Of a stretch of 64,000 nt of DNA, positions 1-7,924 are shown piece by piece; the first letter of the stretch is position 1, and each line of letters starts with the position of its first letter. The translations under genes and the position numbers were made by a program. The DNA lies in NCBI RefSeq assembly GCF_026342015.1, contig NZ_JAPENL010000003.1:744001-808000 (forward strand), written 5' to 3'. The notes under the pieces were generated by a model. The model worked only from the letters and a program-made list of their open reading frames with translations. It did no database searches and was not told where the DNA came from. This stretch comes from Micromonospora lupini (lineage in GTDB: Bacteria > Actinomycetota > Actinomycetes > Mycobacteriales > Micromonosporaceae).

Positions 1-16
1 CCTGGCGCAGGTCGCT

Positions 17-455
17 CTAGGGCAGCTCGTTGGCTGGCTGCTGCGTCGCTGGCTCGGATAACCCGTCGACCGGGGCCCGGCGCGGATTGTTTCGCCTGGG
101 CCCCGGACCGGCGTCGGCGCCAAAGCCCGCCTCGCGGCGCGCGCCGCTACAGAAGCCTGCCAGCGCCGGGGCGAAACTCTGGTCGGTCTTCTCGTCGGAC
201 CACTCGTCGCGGCCCTTCAGCTCCAGATCGACCGGCGGCGTTTCCAGGTCGCTGCTACGGCTCCCCGAAGTGGCCCTCTTCCTCGCCGAGCAGGAGCGGC
301 ACGTCGTAAACCAACATGTCCGGCCGGGCCACTGGTGCAGCGCCGTATTCGAAGGCGTCGTATTCGTCGGGTGTGCCGCGATGTTCGTGAACACCGGTAC
401 CACTCGTAGATCTTTCCGGCCAGTGGTGCCGGCGGTAGCTCCAGAACTCATCCAC
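17..455 (-). pseudogene. Possible frameshifted hypothetical gene
   Basis: I do not recognise a family. A GTG at 455 opens a 66-residue frame starting VDEFWSYRR and stopping at 255. A second frame on the same strand then carries on with SDLETPPVDLELKGRDEW and stays open to 17. Both halves have the strongly G/C-biased third positions expected of real coding DNA here, so one gene broken by a frameshift near 255-265 is the simplest reading. There is no well-spaced ribosome site before the GTG. Two separate short genes, or chance open frames, are the alternatives. Confidence 0.3.
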
Positions 456-532
456 CCTCAGTGCAAATGATCATGGCACGGACCTGGGTGCGGGATGCAC
501 GGATCTGCCAATGTGCGGACGCTCTAATCGAC

Positions 533-1108
533 TTACTCCCGCAGCTCATCCGGTTCCTCAGGTTCATCCGGCGTTGGCGTGACGAGCATCCGTTCGAGCT
601 TGCCGAGCAGGCCGAGAAGGATCGTGCGCTCGGCCGCGGTGAGCGAGCTGACCAGGATGGCCTCATGATTGAGAAGCTGCCGTACCGTGCTCTCGATGAG
701 GCTGTGGCCGGTCTCGGTCAGCCTTACGGAGACCGCTCGACGTGACACGGATGACGGTGATCGTTCAACGAGCCCGGCCTGCTCAGCCCGGGCGACGCGC
801 TGGGAGACGGCGCCCGCGGTGATCAGCGTGCGACGGGCAATCTCGCGGGTGGTCAGCTCATAGGGCGGACCGGAACGCCGGATCACGCTCAGCAGATCGA
901 GTGTGGACGAGTCGACTCCCAGCTTGGCCAGGGTGCGCCGCCGGTCCTCCGCGAGGACCTTCGCGATCCGCCAGACAGGCGTGACGATCTCGATGGACTC
1001 GGTCCGCACACCAGGCAGTTCGCGATTCCAGGATGCGGCGATATCGGCTGCGGGCCACGTCGACGGCGACCCGACCGGGTAGTCCTCGGCGTCGAGACCG
1101 TTGGACAT
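533..1108 (-). CDS. MarR-family transcriptional regulator
   Basis: This is probably a DNA-binding repressor of the divergent dehydrogenase gene. About 191 residues long, it has a MarR-type winged helix in the middle: the stretch around residues 85-125 (LTTREIARRTLITAGAVSQR, then ERSPSSVSRRAVSVRLTETG) carries the recognition helix and the wing. The family binds as dimers and often answers to phenolic or other small ligands; no ligand can be read here. A GTG at 1111 precedes the ATG at 1108. The ATG is preferred because GGGAGGGG at 1115-1122 is spaced six bases from it. It is divergent from the SDR at 1162, with a palindrome in the 50-base gap. Confidence 0.88.
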   Translation of the reverse strand: MSNGLDAEDYPVGSPSTWPAADIAASWNRELPGVRTESIEIVTPVWRIAKVLAEDRRRTLAKLGVDSSTLDLLSVIRRSGPPYELTTREIARRTLITAGAVSQRVARAEQAGLVERSPSSVSRRAVSVRLTETGHSLIESTVRQLLNHEAILVSSLTAAERTILLGLLGKLERMLVTPTPDEPEEPDELRE

Positions 1109-1128
1109 CACGCACCCCTCCCGCTACA

Positions 1129-1140
1129 TTTAGAGCTAAA
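1129..1140. promoter_or_regulatory. Candidate MarR operator
   Basis: The inverted repeat TTTAG-AG-CTAAA sits in the short gap between the divergent MarR and SDR genes. Its half-sites and tight spacing resemble known MarR-family operators, and its position would let one dimer control both genes. This is inferred from symmetry and place only. Confidence 0.5.
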
Positions 1141-1161
1141 CATAGCACTGGAGGGTTAGCT

Positions 1162-1887
1162 GTGAGTCGTATCGTGCTGGTCACCGGCGGCGGAAACGGG
1201 CTCGGCAAGGCCGTCGCCGGCCGGTTCCGATCCGGGGGCGACCGGGTGATCATCACCGGACGTAACACCGACCGGCTGGCCACCACGGCAAGCGAGATCG
1301 GCGCCCGGCCGATCACCTGTGACGCCACCGATCCCGAGCAGGTCGCACGGATGGCTGATGAGCTGGGCGCAGACCTCGATGTGGTGGTCAACATGGCGGG
1401 CGGCAACACGGACCTCGACCAGCGCGACCGGCAGGGCACACAGTTGGAACAGGTGATGGCCGCGTGGCGGGCGAATCTGGAGGCAAACCTGCTCAGCGCC
1501 GTGCTCACCACGACGGCCGTACTCGACAAGCTGCGGCCCGGCGGCTCGATCATCAACATCGGCTCCATCGGGGCCGAGTACGCTTCCACCTCGTACGGCG
1601 CGGCAAAGGCCGCCCTGGCCGCCTGGACCGCTGGGCTGTCGTCCACGGTGGGCGCCCAGAGACTCACGGCCAACCTGATCGCACCCGGCTACATCGCCGA
1701 GACCGACTTCTTCCACGGTCAGCTCAGCGAGCAACGGCGCACCGCCCTGATCGAGGCAACCCACAACAAACGGCCCGGGCACCCCGACGACATCGCCGAA
1801 ACAACGTACTTCCTGGCCTCTGATGGGGCACGCCACATCACCGGCCAGACCGTACACGTCAACGGAGGCGCCCACACCACCCGATGA
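1162..1887 (+). CDS. SDR-family NAD(P)-dependent oxidoreductase
   Basis: A 241-residue classical short-chain dehydrogenase; the substrate cannot be told. The N-terminal cofactor motif is TGGGNGLG. The usual NNAG is changed to VNMAGG. The catalytic set is present as serine in NIGSIG and YGAAK (YxxxK). The C-terminus has the family ending GQTVHVNGG. The start is the GTG at 1162, because GGAGGG at 1150-1155 is well placed before it and the Rossmann motif begins a few residues in; a longer open frame upstream lacks any support. Being divergent from a MarR gene, it is likely induced by that regulator's ligand. Confidence 0.88.
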   Translation: MSRIVLVTGGGNGLGKAVAGRFRSGGDRVIITGRNTDRLATTASEIGARPITCDATDPEQVARMADELGADLDVVVNMAGGNTDLDQRDRQGTQLEQVMAAWRANLEANLLSAVLTTTAVLDKLRPGGSIINIGSIGAEYASTSYGAAKAALAAWTAGLSSTVGAQRLTANLIAPGYIAETDFFHGQLSEQRRTALIEATHNKRPGHPDDIAETTYFLASDGARHITGQTVHVNGGAHTTR

Positions 1888-2223
1888 CACGCGAAGGACG
1901 CCCTCACGGCGCCGCAATTGCCGCTGGCAGGGTGCGCGGCAGCACCGGCATGCCCATCACTGTCGGTAGCTACTGATCGTGGCGCATCCAGGTGCGACGA
2001 CGTCCGGACGTGCCGCGATCCGCTCGTCACGAAGTCGATGGCGGGCCGCTGCTCGCAGGCATCGGTCACACCGAGGCGCGTGCATCTGGTTGAGTGTCAT
2101 GTGGGTGCAGTTGAGGCCCAGTCGCTGCCGTTGGACGCAGTTCAAGGCCGTTCAGGGCGCCCCGCTGCTCCCAACCTGCTCCCCGGATCCGCAGCCCGCA
2201 CCGACCCCGAATGGGCGGAGTGA

Positions 2224-2275
2224 GCTGCTACCGGCAGGCAACGAGGTTGTGTCGCCTCTTTGCCTGCCGGCAGCA
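2224..2275. repeat. Long near-perfect inverted repeat
   Basis: Two 21-base arms (2224-2244 and 2255-2275) pair with two mismatches around a 10-base loop; the shared core is CCGGCAGGCAA. There is no T-run after it, so a classical terminator is not obvious. It could terminate the SDR transcript from a distance, or be a REP-like or mobile-element remnant. Confidence 0.6.
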
Positions 2276-2444
2276 GTTGGGTAGAAGCGCGTCGCCTGAG
2301 CAACCCTGCAGTCCTCCGCCCGCGAGGCACCCTGGCACCGCAGTCCTCGCAAGCCACGGACGGAGTCCACCCCCGCCGATGCCCAGTAACGAGGGGTTTG
2401 GTCCACAAGGTCACGTCACACTCCGTGCCAGGTAGCCTCAGCGG

Positions 2445-2700
2445 GTGTCACACCGTGTTCTCACAGCCCTTTCCTTCTGTTAACCGCCATGCTCTCAGGC
2501 TGCGGGGTCAGCGAATCTGCTCCGCGAGCCGCTTCTTCGCGCGCGCCGAGTCCCTACGGCCAGGCGCCCGCCCCAACGGATGCACCCTCGCCTACCAGGA
2601 CGCTGAGTGGCTCAGCCTTGGGTGAGTGGGCATGTAAGAAGAACGTGCGACCAATCAACAAGGCAATCCATAACAACCCAGACGTCATGCGACCGACGGA
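2445..2700 (+). pseudogene. Lipoprotein-like gene broken by a frameshift
   Basis: Read from the GTG at 2445, the frame gives VSHRVLTALSFC and stops. One base shifted, the next frame gives LLLTAMLSGCGVSESAPRA, a textbook signal sequence with lipobox LSGC followed by a Ser/Pro/Ala-rich linker. Joining the two by restoring a single base near 2477 would make a complete lipoprotein signal peptide. The second frame formally stays open to 3112, but coding character fades near 2700. No good ribosome site precedes the GTG. Function unknown; probably a decaying gene, with sequencing error as the alternative. Confidence 0.4.
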
Positions 2701-2752
2701 TGGCAGACGACTATCACGACTTAACAGGAACCGCTCGACGCTGCCGGCGCGG

Positions 2753-3076
2753 TCAGTCGTCTTCGGCGTAGTAGGAATGCACGGCGGCTTGTCCGGTGTA
2801 GTTGGCACCAGCGCGATCGTCGGCGCCGAGGTAGCTGTACGGGAGGCGGACGTCACGGCGACCGGTGCAGCTGATCCGACGGCGACGGGAGTCGTAGGAA
2901 AACCCGGCCGCACGGAGTCGGGCGGTGAGGCGCTGCCCAGCGGGCCGCCCGTCGGGAAGCCGAATGCTGGACAGGTCGCGTCGAAGAACGCAACAAAGTG
3001 GGCCGTCAAGTCCCGGCAGAGCGCCGAGCCCTGGGTACACGACCTCGCCTTGTGGACCGACCAATGGGCCAACCAT
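2753..3076 (-). pseudogene. Hypothetical coding fragment
   Basis: A 107-residue frame with no family I recognise. Its last 75 codons show strong G/C third-position bias and a plausible protein composition (AGFSYDSRRRRISC, then a tyrosine-rich end SYYAEDD). The first 30 codons look much less like coding DNA, and the ATG has no ribosome site, so the 5' end may be lost or replaced. It lies in the gene-poor stretch beside tRNA-Val and overlaps the tail of the broken lipoprotein frame on the other strand. Confidence 0.35.
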
Positions 3077-3281
3077 CGGACCTACGGCCGCCAGTCAACC
3101 AATGATCCATAACCGGGCCACCCTCTCGCCGCGCGGCACCGGCAACGGTCGGCCCAACTCCTCAACTAGCCAACAGGCCCGCTCGGGACCGCACACCAGG
3201 CCACTCAACCGCACAGGTCCATGGCGGCCCGAACACAGCACCAGCCGCGCTGCTCCCAATGTAAGCAGCACATACGGCGAA

Positions 3282-3310
3282 GCCCGTTACCGGATACTCC
3301 GGCAACGGGC
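3282..3310 (-). terminator. Hairpin downstream of tRNA-Val
   Basis: A 12-base-pair stem (GCCCGTTACCGG with its partner, one mismatch) around a 5-base loop begins 24 bases past the tRNA 3' end. It lacks a clear U-tract, as is common in actinomycetes, and is the likely terminator of the tRNA transcript. Confidence 0.6.
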
Positions 3311-3333
3311 TTCTGGCCTGCACAAACTGAGAG

Positions 3334-3405
3334 TGGGCGATGCTGGTATCGAACCAGCGACCTCTTCGGTGTGAACGAAGCGCTCTCCCACTGAGCTAAT
3401 CGCCC
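3334..3405 (-). tRNA. tRNA-Val (anticodon CAC)
   Basis: Read on the minus strand, the 72 bases fold as a full cloverleaf. The acceptor arms GGGCGAT and ATCGCCC pair, the D-arm is GCTC/GAGC, and the anticodon stem CTTCG/CGAAG holds the loop TTCACAC, giving anticodon CAC for the codon GUG. The T-arm is CTGGTTCGATACCAG. The 3' CCA is not encoded and must be added after transcription. Confidence 0.97.
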
Positions 3406-3455
3406 TCAGCGCCACTGACTCTACCCGATCGTGGAACCGGACCGGAAATCCGGGG

Positions 3456-4034
3456 TCAGTGCGTCGCGAGGTACCGCATCGCCTCGGCCACCACGTCGAT
3501 GCCGAAGCTGAGCTTGAGGGAGAGCCAGACCACCACGCCCACGAAGACCAGGCCGACGACACCCAGCACGAAGCGCACCGGCAGCGACTGTCGCGTCACC
3601 CACTGCGTCCAGCCGTGCACGTGTCGGCGGGTGAAGCCGAGCAGCCGGCGGGCCCAGTGGTATTCGACGGCCCAGATGCCCAGGCCGGCGATGACCAGCA
3701 GCCAACCAGGGCCGGGCAGCGGAATGAGTGCGATGCCGATGGTGACCACCAACGCGCCGGCGATCCCTATGAAGATCTTGAGAGCGATCCGGCCGGTGGG
3801 GTTGGCGCGGATCAGGTCGAGGGTCGTCGCGACGCGGTCCCGCCAGCGTGGGCGCCGGGGCGGGTCTCCGACGACGGTGACCCCGCCGGGGCGGCCGGCG
3901 TCGGGCGTCGACCGGCCGGGTCGCTCGGGCTGCTCCATCGGCACGTCGTACCCCCGCTTTTCGGCTGCTCGGACCGCGACTTTCGGCGGACCGGGCGCGG
4001 TCACCGGATCCACTGAGGATCGGTTCGTGACCAT
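3456..4034 (-). CDS. TIGR02611/PGPGW-family membrane protein
   Basis: An inner-membrane protein of 192 residues with unknown role. The first 75 residues are polar and proline/arginine-rich. Then come a hydrophobic segment around 85-105, the family signature PLPGPGWLLVIAGLGI, a basic stretch with WARRLLGFTRRHVHG, and a last membrane segment near 155-175. This matches the TIGR02611 family found across actinobacteria. The ATG at 4034 is chosen because GGGGGGTGA lies just before it on the minus strand; a later methionine (MEQPERP) is possible. It stands alone, divergent from the SsgA-like gene. Confidence 0.85.
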   Translation of the reverse strand: MVTNRSSVDPVTAPGPPKVAVRAAEKRGYDVPMEQPERPGRSTPDAGRPGGVTVVGDPPRRPRWRDRVATTLDLIRANPTGRIALKIFIGIAGALVVTIGIALIPLPGPGWLLVIAGLGIWAVEYHWARRLLGFTRRHVHGWTQWVTRQSLPVRFVLGVVGLVFVGVVVWLSLKLSFGIDVVAEAMRYLATH

Positions 4035-4160
4035 TTCACCCCCCAGTGTCGCTCGGGCCCGTCACTGCAACGGCCGACTGGACGTTACCGGAGTAAGTCG
4101 ACGACTGAGCCACCCGACACCGGGCGGGATCACGCACTGGGCAGAACCGGAAATCCTACA

Positions 4161-4176
4161 TGAATGCTCACATTCA
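4161..4176. promoter_or_regulatory. Inverted repeat upstream of the SsgA-like gene
   Basis: TGAATG-CTCA-CATTCA is a 6+6 inverted repeat with a 4-base centre, in the 273-base gap between the PGPGW membrane gene and the SsgA-like gene (132 bases before its ATG). It may be an operator for either gene. No regulator for it is apparent in the window. Confidence 0.35.
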
Positions 4177-4307
4177 CGCGGTCTTTCCGTCCCCCTTCCC
4201 ACCACTGGGTGAAGTCAGCGTATGGCGGAGCGTAGCCAGGAGTAGCACCTGAGTATGGGAAAAGCGGGACACGCGCGTTCCGCAGCGGTGCCGGGGGGAG
4301 AACGTCC

Positions 4308-4739
4308 ATGAGTGTCATCCGACCGACGACCGTAGAGGTCGAGACGTCGCTAAGGCTCGTCGCACCTGACGCCACCGCCTTGCCGGTGCGTGCCAGTCTG
4401 CGTTACGACCCTGCTGACCCGTATGCGGTCCATGTCCTGTTCCATGCCGAGTCGGCAGGGGGCGAGGCGGTGAGCTGGTCGTTCGCTCGCGAACTTCTGG
4501 TGACCGGCCTGGACGAACCGGCCGGCATCGGCGATGTGCGGGTCTGGCCCTGGGCCACACCGCGCGGCGACTTCGTCGCGCTGGCCCTCTCGTCACCGGA
4601 CGGCAACGCCCTCTTCGAGGTGCCGCGCAGCGTCCTGGTGCGTTTCCTTCGACGGACGTACGTCGTCGTCCCGCGCGGCCGCGAGGCCGAGCACCTGGAC
4701 GTCGACACGGCGGTGAACCGGCTGCTCGCCGGTCGCTGA
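4308..4739 (+). CDS. SsgA-family sporulation/cell division regulator
   Basis: SsgA-like proteins are restricted to morphologically complex actinomycetes, where they help place division and cell-wall machinery; SsgB recruits FtsZ to sporulation septa in Streptomyces. This 143-residue protein has the full single-domain length. Typical stretches include LPVRASLRYDPADPYAVHV near residue 25, VSWSFARELL near 55, GDVRVWPW near 75 and the C-terminal VPRSVLVRFLRRTY. The start is firm: a GGGGGGAGAA ribosome site precedes the ATG. Whether it is the SsgB orthologue or another paralogue cannot be settled from this window. Confidence 0.92.
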   Translation: MSVIRPTTVEVETSLRLVAPDATALPVRASLRYDPADPYAVHVLFHAESAGGEAVSWSFARELLVTGLDEPAGIGDVRVWPWATPRGDFVALALSSPDGNALFEVPRSVLVRFLRRTYVVVPRGREAEHLDVDTAVNRLLAGR

Positions 4740-4771
4740 GCACCGCCCGAACGAGCATGAACCGGCCAGAC

Positions 4772-4806
4772 GGGGCCGCGCGGATCTGCCGAGTCCGCGC
4801 GGCCCC
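4772..4806. terminator. Terminator between convergent genes
   Basis: A perfect 13-base-pair stem (GGGGCCGCGCGGA and its complement) with a 9-base loop lies 32 bases after the SsgA-like stop and before the stop of the convergent SDR, so it can serve both transcripts. Confidence 0.75.
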
Positions 4807-4883
4807 GGCATACCCGGGAGTACGCGGGCAGCCCGACCCGGGTCGGCCGGAGGCGACGCCCAGCCGTGGCCGCCCGACCCAGA

Positions 4884-5666
4884 TCAGCCGTGCGTGGTGA
4901 TGCCGCCGTCGACGGGAATGACCGCGCCGGTGAGGTATGCGCCGGCCCGCGAGGAGAGATAGATGGCGGTGCCGGCCATGTCCTCCGGGCGTCCGATGCG
5001 GCCCAGCGGCACCTGCTGTTCGATGGCGGCCCGGCTCGCCGGGTCGTTCAGGGCGAACGCCATCATCTTGCTCTCGAAGGGGCCTGGCGCTATCGCGTTG
5101 ACGGTGATCTGCTCGCCTGCCAGTTGGTGGGCGAGGCTGCGGGTGAGCATGTGCACGGCCGCCTTGGTGGCCGAGTAGGCGTACACCTCCATGAAGGGCA
5201 CGCGGATCCCGTCGATGGACCCGATGTTGATCACGCGGGCGGGGTCGTCGGCGCTGGCGGCGGCGCGCAGCGCCGGCAGCAGCGCCGTGGTGAGCCGGAA
5301 GACGGCCTTGACGTTCACCGCCCAGAGCTTGTCGAACGCGGCCTCCGGGTAGCTCTCCAGCGGCGAGCCCCAGGTGGCGCCGGCGTTGTTGACGAGCACG
5401 TCGAGACGGTCGACGCGCTCGCGGACGGCGGCGGCCAGCGACTCGGCGCCCGCGTCGGCGCCCAGGTCGGCGGGGATCGCCTCGCAGTGGCCCTCGGCGG
5501 AGAGCTCCTTGGCGACGGTCTCGCAGACGTCCGCCTTGCGGGACGAGATGATCACGCGGGCGCCGGCCCGGACGAAGCCCTGGGCGATCATCAACCCGAT
5601 CCCCCGCGACCCGCCGGTGACCAGGACCGTCTTGCCTTCGACCGAGAACAGCTGCGTCATGCCCAT
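4884..5666 (-). CDS. SDR-family oxidoreductase (RhlG/FabG-like)
   Basis: A 260-residue classical SDR that probably reduces a 3-oxo ester or similar carbonyl with NAD(P)H. It shows TGGSRGIG at residues 17-24, NNAG near 93, the active-site serine in NIGSIDG, YSATK (YxxxK) and the C-terminal VIPVDGG. Sequence style is close to the RhlG-type SDRs that are often annotated as beta-ketoacyl reductases. Two ATGs (5666 and 5660) lie in frame two codons apart; neither has a strong ribosome site. It is a single gene, divergent from the AraC gene, so that regulator may control it. Confidence 0.88.
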   Translation of the reverse strand: MGMTQLFSVEGKTVLVTGGSRGIGLMIAQGFVRAGARVIISSRKADVCETVAKELSAEGHCEAIPADLGADAGAESLAAAVRERVDRLDVLVNNAGATWGSPLESYPEAAFDKLWAVNVKAVFRLTTALLPALRAAASADDPARVINIGSIDGIRVPFMEVYAYSATKAAVHMLTRSLAHQLAGEQITVNAIAPGPFESKMMAFALNDPASRAAIEQQVPLGRIGRPEDMAGTAIYLSSRAGAYLTGAVIPVDGGITTHG

Positions 5667-5850
5667 CCCATCGCGTGTCGGCGGGTCCGCCGGGCGGTCG
5701 GGCGGACGGCGGACGCCGCGCAGACCACGGACCGCACAGCGCTACCGCCGGGTAACGTAGCCCGGCCGCGGGGATCGCGACAAGCCTCGCCGCTGCCGCG
5801 TACGGAGATCGGGATGCGGTGACCTGCGCTTCGGGCTACCGTCGCAGACG

Positions 5851-6843
5851 ATGGTCTCCACCGATCCCTCCCCCGCGCCATCGATCGGAACGGCGTCACC
5901 CGTACCCGACGAGATTTCCACGTTCGCGCTGGCCGACCTGGCTGGTGACCCCGGCTGGCGGCGGCCGGTGTTCGTCGAGCGGGAGCTGTTGATCCTCACC
6001 ACCAGGGGTCACGGCGACGCCGAGCTGGATTTCCACCTGCTGCCGTGCCGACCCGGCACGCTGCTGCGGGTCCGCGCCGGTCAGGTGCTGCGCTGCGCCG
6101 GACCGCAGTTCGACGCGACTGTGGTCGGCTGGACCGCCGAGGCGCTGGACGGGCTGGCCGTCGACCCGGACGCCCCGCAGACCTGGCGGCAGTTGGCCGG
6201 CGAGGACGAGGACGCGGTGATCAACGAGGTGAGCCAGTTGGCGGTGGACTGCCAACGGCACGGCGACGGCCCCGCCGGTCGTGCGCTGCTGCGCCACCAA
6301 CTCGCCGTGCTGCTGCTGCGACTGGCGCTGCCCGGTGTGGCGCGGAGCGGGCACCGGCCGGAGGTCGAGACGTTCCAGCGGTTCTGCCGGGAGGTGGAGC
6401 ACGGCTACCAGGTGACCCGGCGGGTCGAGGACTACGCCGCCGCGCTCGGCTGCTCGGTACGCACCCTGACCCGTGCCTGCCTGGCCGTGACCGGTCGCAG
6501 CGCCAAGCAGGTCATCGACGAGCGGGTCGCGTTGCAGGCCGCCCGGCTGCTCGCCGCGAGCGACGAACCGATCGCGCAGATCGGCCGTCAGCTCGGCTTC
6601 TCCGAGCCCACCAACTTCGGCCGGTTCTTCACCCGTGAGATCGGGGTCAGCCCGGGGGCGTTCCGCGCCGCCCGCGATCAGCCGGCCGGCGGCCGGGTCG
6701 TCCGACCCCGACCCGCGGTCGAGTCGACGGGCGCCAACGGCGGCCGGTTCCGCTCCGGCACGGCAGTCGAACCGGCCAACGGCGGTCACGCCACGCGGTC
6801 CGGGACGCCCACCGGGCCGGGCGGCGGCACCGGGCGGGCATGA
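5851..6843 (+). CDS. AraC-family transcriptional regulator
   Basis: A 330-residue regulator. The N-terminal half resembles a cupin-type ligand pocket (HLLPCRPGTLLRVRAGQV near residue 70). The C-terminal domain (about 190-295) has both AraC helix-turn-helices: VEDYAAALGCSVRTLTRAC and then PIAQIGRQLGFSEPTNFGRF. The last 50 residues are low-complexity Gly/Pro/Arg. There is no clear ribosome site at the ATG, so a leaderless or slightly shifted start is possible. It is divergent from the RhlG-like SDR and ends 8 bases before the Rrf2 gene, with which it may be co-transcribed. Confidence 0.88.
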   Translation: MVSTDPSPAPSIGTASPVPDEISTFALADLAGDPGWRRPVFVERELLILTTRGHGDAELDFHLLPCRPGTLLRVRAGQVLRCAGPQFDATVVGWTAEALDGLAVDPDAPQTWRQLAGEDEDAVINEVSQLAVDCQRHGDGPAGRALLRHQLAVLLLRLALPGVARSGHRPEVETFQRFCREVEHGYQVTRRVEDYAAALGCSVRTLTRACLAVTGRSAKQVIDERVALQAARLLAASDEPIAQIGRQLGFSEPTNFGRFFTREIGVSPGAFRAARDQPAGGRVVRPRPAVESTGANGGRFRSGTAVEPANGGHATRSGTPTGPGGGTGRA

Positions 6844-6850
6844 TGGCGGT

Positions 6851-7306
6851 GTGCAGATCTCCGCGCGTGGCGACTACGCGGTACGGGCGGCGCTGAGCCT
6901 CGCGACCGCGTACCCCTCGCTGTTGTCCACCCAGGCCATCGCCGCCGAACAGGACATGCCCCGCAAGTTCCTGGAGGCGGTCCTGGCCGATCTGCGCCGG
7001 GCCGGCATCGTGCGCGCCCAGCGCGGCGCCGAGGGTGGCTACACCCTCGCCCGTGCGCCCCGCGAGGTGACGGTCGGCGCGGTGCTGCGCGCGGTGGAGG
7101 GCCCGCTCGCGGGCGTCCGCGGCCTGCGGCCGGAGGAGACCCGCTACGAGGGCGCGGCGGAGAACCTGCCCGGCCTGTGGGTGGCGGTACGAGCCGCCGT
7201 CCGGCGGGTGGTCGACGAGGTGAGCCTCGCCGAGATCATCAGCGGACGGCTGCCCGCGCACGTCCGCAGGCTCACCGCCCTGCCCGACGCGTGGGAACCC
7301 CGCTGA
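6851..7306 (+). CDS. Rrf2-family transcriptional regulator lacking Fe-S cysteines
   Basis: A 151-residue Rrf2 protein starting at the GTG at 6851, VQISARGDYAVRAALSLA. It carries the typical helix-turn-helix (LSTQAIAAEQDMPRKFLEAV) and wing (AQRGAEGGYTLARAP). IscR and NsrR hold an iron-sulfur cluster with three cysteines; this protein has no cysteine at all, so it belongs with cluster-free members such as CymR. CymR-type proteins control sulfur metabolism, which is notable because the convergent operon next to it begins with a cysteine-type leader peptide. That functional link is inference. Confidence 0.85.
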   Translation: MQISARGDYAVRAALSLATAYPSLLSTQAIAAEQDMPRKFLEAVLADLRRAGIVRAQRGAEGGYTLARAPREVTVGAVLRAVEGPLAGVRGLRPEETRYEGAAENLPGLWVAVRAAVRRVVDEVSLAEIISGRLPAHVRRLTALPDAWEPR

Positions 7307-7312
7307 CAGTTG

Positions 7313-7924
7313 TCACAGGGTGTGGATGACGTCGGCCGTGGGCAGGCGGGGCAGCCGCTCGCGCCAGGCGTCCGGGCCCGGATGGCCCACACTCATCAAC
7401 AGCAGCGCCTCGTGCCGCCCGGCGGGGAAGAACTCCCGGGTCACCCCGGCGGCGTCGAACCCGGCCATCGGTCCGGCGGCCAGCCCCGCGGCGCGTACGC
7501 CCACCAGCAGGTAACCGATCTGGAGGGTCGCGTTGAAGCGGGCCTGCTCGGCACGCGCCACCCGGTCGGCGAGCCAGTCGCGGGCCTGCGGGCGGTGCGG
7601 GTACAGCTCGGGCAGCCGCTCGTGGAAGTCCACGTCGGCGGCGAGCACCGCCACCAGCGGCGCGCTTGCCGTCTTCGCCCGGTTGCTCGACGACACGTAC
7701 GGCAGCAGCCGGGCCCGCGACTCCGATGAGCGCAGCAGCAGCACCCGCAGCGGCTGGCCGTTGTACGCCGTCGGTCCGTACCGGATGAGGTCGTGGATGG
7801 CCGCGACCTGGGCGTCCGTGACCGGCTCGTCGGTGAACGTGTTGGCCGTGCGGGCCGCCCGGAACAGCAGGTCCTGGGCGGCCCGGTCCAACGCGAACAG
7901 GTCGGCCGCGGCGGGTGCGGTCAT
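7313..7924 (-). CDS. Nitroreductase-family protein (RutE-like)
   Basis: A 203-residue FMN-dependent nitroreductase-fold enzyme, closest in style to malonic semialdehyde reductase RutE. The N-terminal RTANTFTDEPVTDAQVAAI and RYGPTAYNGQPLRVLLL stretches and the C-terminal FFPAGRHEALLLMSVG are characteristic. The start is the ATG at 7924, which overlaps the TGA of the flavin reductase gene by ATGA, so the two are translationally coupled; a longer in-frame extension upstream is a shadow of that gene. The flavin reductase may supply reduced FMN. The physiological substrate is not evident. Confidence 0.88.
   Translation of the reverse strand: MTAPAAADLFALDRAAQDLLFRAARTANTFTDEPVTDAQVAAIHDLIRYGPTAYNGQPLRVLLLRSSESRARLLPYVSSSNRAKTASAPLVAVLAADVDFHERLPELYPHRPQARDWLADRVARAEQARFNATLQIGYLLVGVRAAGLAAGPMAGFDAAGVTREFFPAGRHEALLLMSVGHPGPDAWRERLPRLPTADVIHTL

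Larger units (their letters stand above)
1888..3281. other. Gene-poor stretch with coding fragments
   Basis: No intact gene is evident over about 1.4 kb between the SDR and tRNA-Val. It contains a long hairpin (2224-2275), a lipoprotein-like frame broken by one base (from 2445), and a minus-strand fragment with coding-like codon use (2753-3076). Base composition is less GC-rich than the neighbours in places. The stretch lies on the 3' side of the tRNA, where integrating elements insert, so decayed foreign DNA is plausible but not shown. Confidence 0.5.

Noticed and set aside
2142..2414. Short overlapping minus-strand frames around the long hairpin
   Set aside because: No ribosome site, poor codon use, and they read through the inverted repeat.
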